A stretch of 64,000 nucleotides of DNA from CAZHCA01 sp964530825 (GTDB lineage: Bacteria > Bacteroidota > Bacteroidia > Chitinophagales > Saprospiraceae). The translations under genes were made by a program, and so were the position numbers. Shown here one piece after another: positions 54,094 to 62,463 of the stretch. How positions within the stretch are numbered: position 1 is the first letter of the stretch; each line of letters begins with the position of its first letter. The stretch lies in contig CAZHCA010000001.1 of NCBI GenBank assembly GCA_964530825.1, positions 62,001-126,000 of the forward strand, written 5' to 3'. A model generated the notes under the pieces. It saw only the letters and a list, made by a program, of their open reading frames with translations. It was not told the origin of the DNA and did not search any database.

Positions 54094-56175
54094 ATGATCA
54101 AGAACAAATCCAAAATAGCAAAAAAGACCTTGCTCCGAGGCTATCGACTAATGGCTACCGCCAAGGCCATGGCTGAATTATACGAGGAGCATTTCAAATT
54201 GGTATCCAAATACGTGCACGCTACAGCACGCGGTCACGAAGCGGTACAACTGGCTGTAGCGATGCAGTTGCTGCCCCAAGATTACCTGGCGCCTTATTAT
54301 CGCGACGACGCCATGCTGCTGGGTATCGGTATGGAGCCCTACGATCTCATGCTTCAACTGATGGCCAAGCGAGAGGATCCGTTTTCCGGTGGCCGGACGT
54401 ATTATTCTCATCCCAGCCTGCGCGAATCGGATAAACCCAAAATTCCCCACCAATCCTCAGCAACGGGGATGCAGGCCATCCCGACTACAGGAGTAGCCAT
54501 GGGGTTGCAATACCGCGAACAACAAGGCTTGGTCGATCAGGAGGCCGAGAAAGAAAATCCGCCCATCGCGGTATGCTCCCTGGGCGACGCCTCTGTAACG
54601 GAAGGCGAGGTGGCCGAGGCCTTCCAAATGGCTGCCCTCAAGCAGTTGCCAATCTTGTACGTGGTGCAAGACAATGACTGGGATATCTCGGCTAACGCGG
54701 CAGAAACCCGGGCCCAGGATGCTGCCGCTTACGCTGCCGGTTTTCACGGCCTGGAGGTGCGCAGCATCAACGGAAGCAATTTTGCCGAGTGCTACCTGAC
54801 CTTACGGGAGGTTATTCGCAAAATGCGCAAGGAGCGCCGCCCCTTTCTGGTGCATGCCAAGGTACCCCTTCTGAATCACCACACCTCAGGGGTTCGCAAG
54901 GAATGGTACCGCGACGACTTGGAGGAGCACGTTCAGCGCGACCCTTTTCCCCTTTTCCGACAACAACTGTTGGATGAAGAAATCGCGAAAGCAGCTGAGC
55001 TGGACGAACTGGAAGAAGAGGTGCGCCGGGAAGTAGCCGACCATTTTGAACGGGCCCGCGCTGCGGAAGAGCCTCGCCCCGAAGACCTATTCACGCACGA
55101 TTTTGCACCTACACCCGTCACCGAGGAGCAGGGCCAACGAACGCCGGAAAATGGGGAGGAAGTGGTTATGGTCGACTGCGCCTTGCACGCTGTAGAAGAG
55201 CTGATGCGTGCCCATCCCGAATGCTTATTGTACGGCCAGGATGTCGGCGGCCGACTGGGGGGCGTATTTCGCGAAGCGGCCACCCTAGCCCAGAAATTTG
55301 GCGATGAGCGCGTTTTCAATACCCCAATTCAGGAAGCCTTTATTATCGGAAGTACGGTGGGCATGTCGGCCACCGGACTCAAACCCATTGTCGAGGTGCA
55401 ATTTGCCGACTATATCTGGCCCGGACTGAATCAGTTGTTTACCGAAGTAAGCCGCTCCTGCTATTTATCTAACGGCAAATGGCCAGTCAATACTATTATT
55501 CGAGTACCGATCGGCGCTTACGGAAGCGGCGGTCCCTACCATTCATCAAGTGTCGAATCGGTGCTGACCAACATACGCGGTATCAAAATTGCCTACCCCA
55601 GTACGGGCGCCGACTTAAAGGGGCTTCTTAAATCGGCCTTCTACGATCCTAATCCGGTTGTTATTTTGGAGCATAAAGGTCTCTATTGGTCTAAAGTAAA
55701 GGGAACCGATGCCGCCCGTACCATTGAACCTGATGCCGACTATCAAATTCCGTTCGGCAAAGCACGTACGGTGCTGGAAGCAGCCCCGGATGTGCTGAAA
55801 GCGGGCGGTACATTGCTGGTGGTGACTTACGGGATGGGTGTACATTGGGCACTGAACGCCGCCAGGCAATTTCCCGGCAAAATCGAAATTCTGGATTTGC
55901 GCACCTTGTATCCTTTAGACGAGGAAAAGATGCTTGAACGATCCCAAGCGCACGGCAAGATTCTGGTCGTGACCGAAGAGCCGGTTAATAATTCGTTTGC
56001 CCAAAGCCTGGCAGCCCGCATCCAGCAAGCCTGTTTCGAATACCTTGACGGACCGGTCTACACGATCGGATCAGAAAATATGCCGGCCATTCCGCTGAAC
56101 GAAGTGTTGGAAAAAACAATGATCCCCAATGCCGATAAAGTGCGAGATGCTATGCAGGATTTATTGGCTTACTGA
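54094..56175 (+). CDS. 2-oxo acid dehydrogenase E1 component, fused alpha and beta subunits
   Basis: A 693-residue TPP-dependent decarboxylating dehydrogenase. Residues 1-about 335 are the E1-alpha domain: ARGHEAVQLAVAMQL, PYYRDDAMLLGIG and the TPP motif GDASVTEGEVAEAFQM...VVQDND (Gly-Asp-Ala instead of Gly-Asp-Gly). Residues about 350-690 are E1-beta (ALHAVEELMRAHPECLLYGQ, RVFNTPIQEAFIIG, and VPIGAYGSGGPYHSSS), ending in a transketolase_C-like domain. Substrates in the family are pyruvate or branched 2-oxo acids; the sequence looks closer to the branched-chain type, which I give with moderate confidence. E2 and E3 are not in view; lipA at 25 kb would supply the lipoyl cofactor of E2. Overlaps the convergent hydrolase by 7 bp. 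Confidence 0.9.
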   Translation: MIKNKSKIAKKTLLRGYRLMATAKAMAELYEEHFKLVSKYVHATARGHEAVQLAVAMQLLPQDYLAPYYRDDAMLLGIGMEPYDLMLQLMAKREDPFSGGRTYYSHPSLRESDKPKIPHQSSATGMQAIPTTGVAMGLQYREQQGLVDQEAEKENPPIAVCSLGDASVTEGEVAEAFQMAALKQLPILYVVQDNDWDISANAAETRAQDAAAYAAGFHGLEVRSINGSNFAECYLTLREVIRKMRKERRPFLVHAKVPLLNHHTSGVRKEWYRDDLEEHVQRDPFPLFRQQLLDEEIAKAAELDELEEEVRREVADHFERARAAEEPRPEDLFTHDFAPTPVTEEQGQRTPENGEEVVMVDCALHAVEELMRAHPECLLYGQDVGGRLGGVFREAATLAQKFGDERVFNTPIQEAFIIGSTVGMSATGLKPIVEVQFADYIWPGLNQLFTEVSRSCYLSNGKWPVNTIIRVPIGAYGSGGPYHSSSVESVLTNIRGIKIAYPSTGADLKGLLKSAFYDPNPVVILEHKGLYWSKVKGTDAARTIEPDADYQIPFGKARTVLEAAPDVLKAGGTLLVVTYGMGVHWALNAARQFPGKIEILDLRTLYPLDEEKMLERSQAHGKILVVTEEPVNNSFAQSLAARIQQACFEYLDGPVYTIGSENMPAIPLNEVLEKTMIPNADKVRDAMQDLLAY

Positions 56176-57764
56176 GCCTGGCTGCCAACCGGTTTCCCCC
56201 GTATGGATATCCAGTAGATCACTCCGACAACTATGATGATTCCAACGGCGGCTACGGTCATAAATTCCTGTATGCCACGGCGCATTTGCGCTTGAAAAGT
56301 AGCTTCCGGTTCCCATTCCAGCTCCTCGGGGGGGATCGGGGCCGGATTGACCTGGCCGTCGGTAAGGAAATCGCTCAACAGTTCATTGTAGGCGGGGCCG
56401 CTCCTGCGGATGGCATCGTTGAACCCAAAGCCTTTTGCGATCACCAAATTGCTGTTGGGAAAATAATTGGCAAGCAGCTGTTTCGTCTCATCGGGGTGTG
56501 TGGTGACGTCGTGGTCGCCGATCAAGGCCAGCGTGGGAGCAGAAATTTTTCGATAAGCACCAAAAGGATTTTCGGTGCGCTTTTCCAGGCCGGGTAATCG
56601 ACCGGAAGCAGCTACCGCACCCCTGAAAAAATCTACAAAGGGTCTCCCTATTCTGACGGTACTCTTTGGGCTGGGCGTTTCTTCTACATTCCAGGGCGGG
56701 AGGTGGTATTTCAAGAAAACATCGCCGAGGTTGCGCTCATCGGGGATTTTTACGGCGTTCAAGGACAGGTAAGCCAAACCAGCTTTATCGCCTTTTTCTT
56801 TTGCTGCCTGAAACGCGCTAAACAGTTGAACAGCAGTCTTTGGGTTTTTCAATTGCCGGTAGGCCATGAGGCGTACTTTATCCGGATCGAGCGGATAGCC
56901 ATGCCAGTTGCCGGGCAGCTCGGAGGTGAAGACAGAATCAAAAAGGGCCGTAAGGTCACCACCGGGCCAGGACCCCTGGTAAAGACGCCAAACCCGCTCG
57001 AGCGCCTGCGGACTGGGAAAACGCTCCATTGGGTCGCGCGGGCTTTGGAGCACCAACCGGTCTAGGTGCTGCGAAAAAGACTGCGCGTAATGGAAGGCGA
57101 CTTGCGCCCCGTAGCCGACGCCCAGGATTTGAATCTGGTCATACCCTAATGTTTTACGTAGGAAGTCAATATCCTGTACCAGGTGCCACAGACTAAAATA
57201 TTCGAAAACGACCCCGTCGCCCTCCAAACGGCGCATACCTCTATCCAATGCATCGCCGGCGGCCGCCAATTGGCGATCAGCCAGCGGGTTAGCCTGCTTG
57301 AGAGTCGGGTCAACCTCCGGAATATCGATACGAACGGAACCGTCTACCCCGCGGTATCCCAGTAAAATAACATCCCGTTCGGCCAGTTGGGCGGCATAGG
57401 GAAAGTCGTCCCAGCCGGCTGCTGCGAGCTGGCGGCCTAATAAGATATTGGAAAAACCAGGCCCGTCACCGCAGTATACCAGCGGAGGCTGTCCGGTCTC
57501 TTTTTCGGCCAGTAGCCGGATGTAAGGCAGGGCAAGCCAGCCCGTCCCGGGGCTTTGGTGATCGAGCGGCATCCGGATTACACCAAATTCACTCGGGTAC
57601 TTATGCGCGTCCAGGATGTAGGGGGCCTCATTGACAAAGGTCGTGGCGGTACTATCGTAACCGAACTTTCCGTAGGGCGGAAACTCTGGCGGTTGGGCCT
57701 CAAGTGGCGGGAAAGCAACAATAAGCAGGGCCACAAAGGCAAAGTAACTCGGAATAAGCCGCAT
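56169..57764 (-). CDS. Alpha/beta-hydrolase-fold protein lacking the nucleophile, with C-terminal membrane helix
   Basis: A 531-residue protein from the ATG at 57764 (signal peptide MRLIPSYFAFVALLIVAFPP); the frame extends upstream without reason. The fold resembles the prolyl/tripeptidyl aminopeptidase group: PPLVYCGDGPGFSN (oxyanion), VILLGYRGVDGS, the nucleophile elbow ILGVGYGAQVAFHY, a GDHDVTTHPDE segment with the acid, and a late strand. The elbow G-x-S-x-G has Gly217 in place of Ser, and no clear C-terminal catalytic His is seen (AKGFGFND). One C-terminal membrane helix (VAAVGIIIVVGVIYWISI) is present. It is probably a pseudo-hydrolase anchored to the envelope. Confidence 0.8.
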   Translation of the reverse strand: MRLIPSYFAFVALLIVAFPPLEAQPPEFPPYGKFGYDSTATTFVNEAPYILDAHKYPSEFGVIRMPLDHQSPGTGWLALPYIRLLAEKETGQPPLVYCGDGPGFSNILLGRQLAAAGWDDFPYAAQLAERDVILLGYRGVDGSVRIDIPEVDPTLKQANPLADRQLAAAGDALDRGMRRLEGDGVVFEYFSLWHLVQDIDFLRKTLGYDQIQILGVGYGAQVAFHYAQSFSQHLDRLVLQSPRDPMERFPSPQALERVWRLYQGSWPGGDLTALFDSVFTSELPGNWHGYPLDPDKVRLMAYRQLKNPKTAVQLFSAFQAAKEKGDKAGLAYLSLNAVKIPDERNLGDVFLKYHLPPWNVEETPSPKSTVRIGRPFVDFFRGAVAASGRLPGLEKRTENPFGAYRKISAPTLALIGDHDVTTHPDETKQLLANYFPNSNLVIAKGFGFNDAIRRSGPAYNELLSDFLTDGQVNPAPIPPEELEWEPEATFQAQMRRGIQEFMTVAAVGIIIVVGVIYWISIRGKPVGSQAQ

Positions 57765-57803
57765 AACAGTTAGTATGATTTTAACGTTTTTATAACAAGA
57801 CTG

Positions 57804-57811
57804 CAAAAATA
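57804..57811 (-). promoter_or_regulatory. Promoter -7 element for the hydrolase-like gene
   Basis: On the minus strand, TATTTTTG (57811-57804) matches TAnnTTTG and lies 39 bp upstream of the ATG at 57764. No TTTG is found at the expected -33 distance. Confidence 0.45.
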
Positions 57812-57908
57812 TTAGAGTGCATGCTCCTACATTTGAAGTAACAAAAGAAAATAACAAACGCCCTGCGAGTTAAGGACTATACCGGTCATTTTCTGAATAG
57901 GTACATGA

Positions 57909-58233
57909 TGTTTTTGTGGAGTTGTCGCTTTTTGTGCCGGGTGCTTGCTTATCAGCCGTTCGCGTAGCACCAAAAGGACCGTAAAGGTAGCGGATGGCGA
58001 AACGGCTGATCTAAGAAAATGGGTGCTTGCAAAAAGCGTATGTGAACGCTGCTGCCCGTAACGACGGGTGGCAGCTGTTTTCCATAAGGGACCTAAATAC
58101 CACAGATGTAGACTTTATGCGTGATTATAGCTGCTTTTGAAAGGTGAACAGTTTAAATTTTTTAATGGTAAATACTAAGCAATCTGTTCCACCTTAGGGG
58201 GACCGTCCATCACCGACGCGTCCCTTTTTTTTG
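57909..58233 (+). ncRNA. Candidate structured non-coding RNA with plus-strand terminator
   Basis: The 470-bp gap 57765-58234 has no convincing protein gene. Within it I see four strong structures: (A) CGCTTTTTG at 57926 with CAAAAAGCG ending 58038, enclosing ATCAGCCGTTCGC (57951) with GCGAAACGGCTGAT (ends 58010; one bulge); (B) GCTGCCCGT at 58051 with ACGGGTGGCAGC ending 58074; (C) AAGGTGAACAG at 58141 with CTGTTCCACCTT ending 58195 (11 bp, one bulge); (D) the terminator at 58199-58232. GGGTGCTTGC is also directly repeated at 57939 and 58021. A weak -7 box, TGTTTTTG at 57909-57916, would start a transcript near 57923, giving about 310 nt. It does not match tmRNA, RNase P, SRP or 6S by the motifs I know. 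Identity unknown. Confidence 0.5.
58199..58232 (+). terminator. Plus-strand intrinsic terminator of the non-coding region
   Basis: GGGAC-CGTC pairs with GACG-C-GTCCC (9 bp with one bulged C, 7-nt loop CATCACC) and is followed by eight T residues at 58225-58232. The minus strand has no T-tract after the stem, so it does not serve the PLP decarboxylase gene. No plus-strand protein gene precedes it. Confidence 0.8.
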
Positions 58234-58234
58234 A

Positions 58235-59707
58235 TCAGGCGTACTCAGAGGTTTCCGATTGGACCTCACGTACCGCTTTTTCCAAAAACGCTATACATGC
58301 ATCAATATCCTCCCGGTGGGTCCGGCAGCTTAGTACCGCCATTCGAATCCAGAACGTGCCCTCGATGGTCGTAGTGGATAAGAAGAACTGGCCGTCCCGG
58401 TGCAGGTGCCGGACTAGCGCCTGATTAAAAGCGTTGGCATTGGCTGTTTTCGGGGCGTAGCGAAACACCGCGATGGATAAATCGGGAAACGGCCCAACCT
58501 CAAAACCGGGAACCTCTTGGATTTTGTAAAAAAAATACTGGCATAGCAGGGCTTTTTCCTCCAGTGCGGCCCGAAAAGGACCGATACCATATAACTGCAG
58601 CGGCAGCCATAACCGCAATCCACGGAAGTGTTTGGTTAATTCGGGAGAAAAATCAGAAGGCGAGAGGTTACCCTCGGCCAGGTCGGCATCCTGCAGGTAG
58701 GAAGCCGTGTAATGGTGCGCTTCGTAGGCCGGCCGGGCATCCCGAAACAGAATAGCTCCGAGGCCATAGGATAGGAATAATCCTTTGTGCGGATCAATGG
58801 TGATGGAGTCGGCCTCTGCCAGGCCGGTAAATTTAGGCCGCAGTTCCTCGGCCAGCATGAAGGCACCACCGTAGGCCCCATCGACGTGGAACCAGGCGCC
58901 CGCATCACGTGCAACTTCTCCGATGGCAGCGATGGGGTCGATAGCCCCTGTATCGGTCGTGCCGGCGCTGGCCACTATCAAAAAGGGAAACAACCCTTCG
59001 CTCCGGTCAGCATTCACCTGCTGGCGCAACGCTTCGGTGTCCATCTGGAAGCGATCGTTCATCGGAACATAACGGATGATGCACTCCTGAAGACCGGCGA
59101 TGCGCAGCGCTTTTTGGATGCAGTGGTGGACCTGCTGGGTGAGGTAAACTACCGAACGGGTTATTTTTTCGGCCGAAATCTCCAAGTGATCTCTGGCTGT
59201 CGTAATGGCAATCAGGTTGGCGATGCTTCCACCGGAAGCAAGGTTGCCGTAAGCTTGGTCGGGATAACCGACCATTTCGCAGAGCCAGCGAATGACCATA
59301 TCTTCCACCCTTACGGCTCCCGGATTGGCGTAGAACATGCCGGCGTAGCGGTTGGTAACGGCGGCTAAATAGTCGGCCAGAGCCGTAGGGTAGAGCCCTC
59401 CGCCAGGGATGTATCCCATATGGCGTCCCGAGGCTGGATTGATACCTTCATTATCGACGAACTTCTCGAGAATACCCAAAACCTCGGAAAGCGGCCGCCC
59501 CGACTCTCCGATGGGGTAGCGATAAATACCGGCCGCAAGGTCAGGCGATTGGTTATAGGCCTTCGCCTGCGGCAAATGGCTGTAAAAGGATTCGGCATAG
59601 CCGGTTACCGCACGGGTCCACTGGCGCTTCTCCTGGTGGTCAGACTCCAGGACTTTGGAGCGGGGCTCCAAAGCATTCAGCTTATCGATCAGGGTGGATA
59701 GTTCCAT
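58235..59707 (-). CDS. PLP-dependent group II decarboxylase
   Basis: A 490-residue fold-type I enzyme of the aromatic amino acid/glutamate decarboxylase family. Seen are GGSIANLIAITTARDHLEIS, the VHHCIQKALRIAG region with the ring-stacking His, VASAGTTDTGAIDPI, HVDGAYGGAFML (Asp for the pyridine nitrogen) and the Schiff-base Lys in SITIDPHKGLFLSYG. The C-terminal FWIRMAVLSCRTHREDIDAC is also family-typical. Substrate (aromatic amino acid, glutamate, 2,4-diaminobutyrate) cannot be fixed. A single-gene unit, divergent from the M19 dipeptidase. Confidence 0.92.
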   Translation of the reverse strand: MELSTLIDKLNALEPRSKVLESDHQEKRQWTRAVTGYAESFYSHLPQAKAYNQSPDLAAGIYRYPIGESGRPLSEVLGILEKFVDNEGINPASGRHMGYIPGGGLYPTALADYLAAVTNRYAGMFYANPGAVRVEDMVIRWLCEMVGYPDQAYGNLASGGSIANLIAITTARDHLEISAEKITRSVVYLTQQVHHCIQKALRIAGLQECIIRYVPMNDRFQMDTEALRQQVNADRSEGLFPFLIVASAGTTDTGAIDPIAAIGEVARDAGAWFHVDGAYGGAFMLAEELRPKFTGLAEADSITIDPHKGLFLSYGLGAILFRDARPAYEAHHYTASYLQDADLAEGNLSPSDFSPELTKHFRGLRLWLPLQLYGIGPFRAALEEKALLCQYFFYKIQEVPGFEVGPFPDLSIAVFRYAPKTANANAFNQALVRHLHRDGQFFLSTTTIEGTFWIRMAVLSCRTHREDIDACIAFLEKAVREVQSETSEYA

Positions 59708-59869
59708 GGTTTTCTTTTGGCTTTATAAAGTATCCGGACTCGGAATCGTTTCCTTTCCAGGGTGAAACTTTTATTTTCAACTTTCCCATTAAGCGCAAAA
59801 AACCGAAAAATTTATGAATCCGCACGTTCGTTGACGCAGCGATTCAGAAGAAAAGAAAAATCAACAACT

Positions 59870-61132
59870 ATGATTAACCGACTTGTATACCTACTCTTGG
59901 CCGGCTTGATGCTGACGCACTGTGTAAACGAGAATAATTCGGTGGCCACTGCAACTGGGCCCAAAGATCCGGAAACGACAGCCGAACAAGCCCAGCGGCT
60001 GGCCCAAACCCTGATCATCACCGACGGTCACGTAGATTTGCCCTACCGGCTGCGCATTAAAAACTTTCGCCTCACCCGTGAGTACCTGGGCATACCGGTC
60101 GAGACGGAGGAGGGCGACTTTGATTACGTACGTGCCAAAAAAGGCGGATTAGACGCACCGTTTATGTCGATCTACATTCCGGCTTCCTACCAGGTAGATG
60201 GCGGAGCCAAGGAACTAGCCGATACACTCATCGACATGGTACGGGGAATAACCGAAGCCCATCCGGATAAATTTGCGTTGGCCAACTCCCCCGATGAGGT
60301 CGAAGCAAACTTCGAGAAGGGCTTACTATCCTTACCTATGGGTATGGAAAACGGAGCGCCCATTGAAGAAGATCTGGGTCGCGTACAATACTTTTTTGAC
60401 CGGGGTATTCGCTACATTACCCTCACCCATTCCAAAGACAACAAAATCTGTGATTCTTCCTATGATGAGACTGGCACCTGGAATGGGTTGAGTCCCTTCG
60501 GCCGGGAAGTGGTGCGGGAGATGAATCGCGTAGGTATTATGATCGACATTTCCCACGTTTCGGACAGCACATTCTACCAGGTGATGGAACTGACCGAAGC
60601 ACCGGTCATAGCATCCCATTCTTCTTGCCGGAAATTTACGCCCGGCTTCGAGCGCAACATGAACGACGATATGATCCGCAGACTTGGCGAGAACGGCGGC
60701 GTTATTCAGATCAATTTCGGTTCCAGCTTCCTCGACGCGGAAGTGCGCCGCTTTCGCGACAAAAGCCGCCAGTTACTTGACTCGATCCTAACTGCTCAGG
60801 GACTAACCGTTGACGATGAGGAAGCAGAACCTGTTATCGAGCAATTCCGTAAGGATAACCCCAAATTGTACGCCGACGTCGAGAAGGTCGCCGACCACAT
60901 CGATCACGTGGTAGCACTGGCGGGAGTCGACCACGTAGGCTTGGGATCCGATTTCGATGGTGTGGGCGATTCTCTGCCCGCCGGCCTGAAAGATGTCTCT
61001 CAATATCCCAACCTCATAAAGGAACTGTTGAAACGCGGCTATTCCGAAGCGGATATTGCAAAAATATGCTACCAAAATGTGTTTCGGGTGTGGCGCTCCG
61101 TTGAGGCTACCGCTGCCCGCCTGCAACAATAA
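59870..61132 (+). CDS. M19-family membrane dipeptidase (lipoprotein)
   Basis: A 420-residue zinc dipeptidase from the ATG at 59870, where the signal ends in a lipobox (GLMLTHC, Cys near 18); the frame extends to 59762. Metal ligands: the His-x-Asp pair in ITDGHVDLPYRL, a bridging Glu in the EDLGRVQYFFDRGIRYITLT region, two His in LTHSKDNK and ASHSSCRKFTPG, and GLGSDFDGVG near the end. It hydrolyses dipeptides, including some D-configured ones, at the cell surface or periplasm. Its last base is 6 bp from the convergent glgC. Confidence 0.93.
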   Translation: MINRLVYLLLAGLMLTHCVNENNSVATATGPKDPETTAEQAQRLAQTLIITDGHVDLPYRLRIKNFRLTREYLGIPVETEEGDFDYVRAKKGGLDAPFMSIYIPASYQVDGGAKELADTLIDMVRGITEAHPDKFALANSPDEVEANFEKGLLSLPMGMENGAPIEEDLGRVQYFFDRGIRYITLTHSKDNKICDSSYDETGTWNGLSPFGREVVREMNRVGIMIDISHVSDSTFYQVMELTEAPVIASHSSCRKFTPGFERNMNDDMIRRLGENGGVIQINFGSSFLDAEVRRFRDKSRQLLDSILTAQGLTVDDEEAEPVIEQFRKDNPKLYADVEKVADHIDHVVALAGVDHVGLGSDFDGVGDSLPAGLKDVSQYPNLIKELLKRGYSEADIAKICYQNVFRVWRSVEATAARLQQ

Positions 61133-61137
61133 TGGAT

Positions 61138-62463
61138 TTAGGAAGAAACCTTCTTCTTGCTAGTGGAAGCAGTTGGATTGTTCCCCTCTTCGTCGGCTCC
61201 GATGACCGAGCCGGCGGCGATACTAGCACCTTTTTTGGTCACCACAATACCGTCGCGGATGCAGTAGGTATCCGTTTCTGTATTTTCCAGGTGGTCCCCT
61301 CCCTTAATGGTTACGTTGTCGCCGATGCGGCAGTTTTTCTCGATGATGGCGCGTTCGATGTAACAGTTGTTGCCGATACCCATAGGGGTTCGAGCCGGGT
61401 GGTTGAGTTCTTCCAAGGACTCGTAATAGTCATTACCCATGACGATGGTATTGGAGATCTCGGTGCCGGCGCCGATGCGGGAGCGAATACCTACTACCGA
61501 CCGTTCGATTTTCTTGGCATGGATAATGCTCCCCTCGGCGATAATTGCCTGGTTGAAGAAGCTTCCGAACACTTTTGATGGCGCCAACAGACGTGGGCGG
61601 GTGTACACCACCATTTCGTTATCAAAGAGATTGAAATCGGGTACCGGATCGGTCAGTGCAATGTTGGCTTCGTAAAAAGAACGGATCGTTCCGATATCGG
61701 TCCAGTAGCCGTCAAATGCATAACTAGCGACTTTATAATTCTCGGTAATTGCCGCCGGGATAATTTCTTTTCCAAAATCGATGGCCGATTCGAGTTCACG
61801 GAATAGGCGCTCCATCGCCTCGCGCTTAAACATGTAAATCCCCATGGAGGCCAGGTAGAATTTTTTCTGCTCCTCGTACCGCTTCTCCACCGGTGAATCC
61901 CAGCCCTCCAGCTCATCGAGCGAAGGCTTTTCGATAAAACTTTCGATCATGCCTTTTTCATTCACCTTCATGATGCCAAAACCCTGTGCATCGCGCGCAT
62001 TCACCGGGATGGTGGCTATAGTGAGGTCGGCGTCCTTTTCCGTGTGGTATTTGGCCAACCGGCGGAAGTCCATCTGATATAGCTGATCACCGGAAAGAAC
62101 CAGGATGTATTCGTAGGTGAAGTTGGAAAGGTGATGCTGGGATTGGCGGACAGCATCGGCCGTACCCTGGAACCACTTATCACTGGCCAGGGTCTGCTCG
62201 GCTGCCAGGATATCCACGAAACCCGAACTGAAGATATCGAAGTGGTAAGTATTTTTAATGTGTGCATTGAGTGATGCGGAGTTGTACTGCGTCAATACGA
62301 ACATGCGTTTAAGGCCGGAGTTCAGGCAATTGGAGATGGGAATGTCGATCAGACGGTACTTACCTCCGATGGGCACTGCAGGCTTCGACCGTTGACTGGT
62401 TAGGGGATACAGACGGGACCCGACTCCGCCGCCGAGGATCAGACTGATGATGCTATTTTCCAT
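61138..62463 (-). CDS. glgC: Glucose-1-phosphate adenylyltransferase
   Basis: Makes ADP-glucose for glycogen synthesis. The 441-residue protein has the nucleotidyltransferase core (LGGGVGSRLYPLTSQRSKPA, then GGKYRLIDIPISNCLNSG), the substrate Lys/Asp region and the C-terminal left-handed beta-helix that holds regulatory sites (NCYIERAIIEKNCRIGDNVT). Its start overlaps the end of glgA by 11 bp, so synthase and adenylyltransferase are made together. Confidence 0.97.
   Translation of the reverse strand: MENSIISLILGGGVGSRLYPLTSQRSKPAVPIGGKYRLIDIPISNCLNSGLKRMFVLTQYNSASLNAHIKNTYHFDIFSSGFVDILAAEQTLASDKWFQGTADAVRQSQHHLSNFTYEYILVLSGDQLYQMDFRRLAKYHTEKDADLTIATIPVNARDAQGFGIMKVNEKGMIESFIEKPSLDELEGWDSPVEKRYEEQKKFYLASMGIYMFKREAMERLFRELESAIDFGKEIIPAAITENYKVASYAFDGYWTDIGTIRSFYEANIALTDPVPDFNLFDNEMVVYTRPRLLAPSKVFGSFFNQAIIAEGSIIHAKKIERSVVGIRSRIGAGTEISNTIVMGNDYYESLEELNHPARTPMGIGNNCYIERAIIEKNCRIGDNVTIKGGDHLENTETDTYCIRDGIVVTKKGASIAAGSVIGADEEGNNPTASTSKKKVSS

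Noticed and set aside
57926..58038. The inverted repeats as terminal repeats of a small mobile element
   Set aside because: The outer arms are only 9 bp, I see no target-site duplication beside them and no second copy in the window. An RNA fold with a terminator explains more of the region.
57850..58233. Structured gap as tmRNA, RNase P RNA, SRP RNA or 6S RNA
   Set aside because: tmRNA needs a T-arm (GGTTCGA) and an ALAA tag; RNase P needs GAGGAAAGTC; SRP needs a GGAA tetraloop with AGCA. None is present. The two-stem bubble recalls 6S only loosely.
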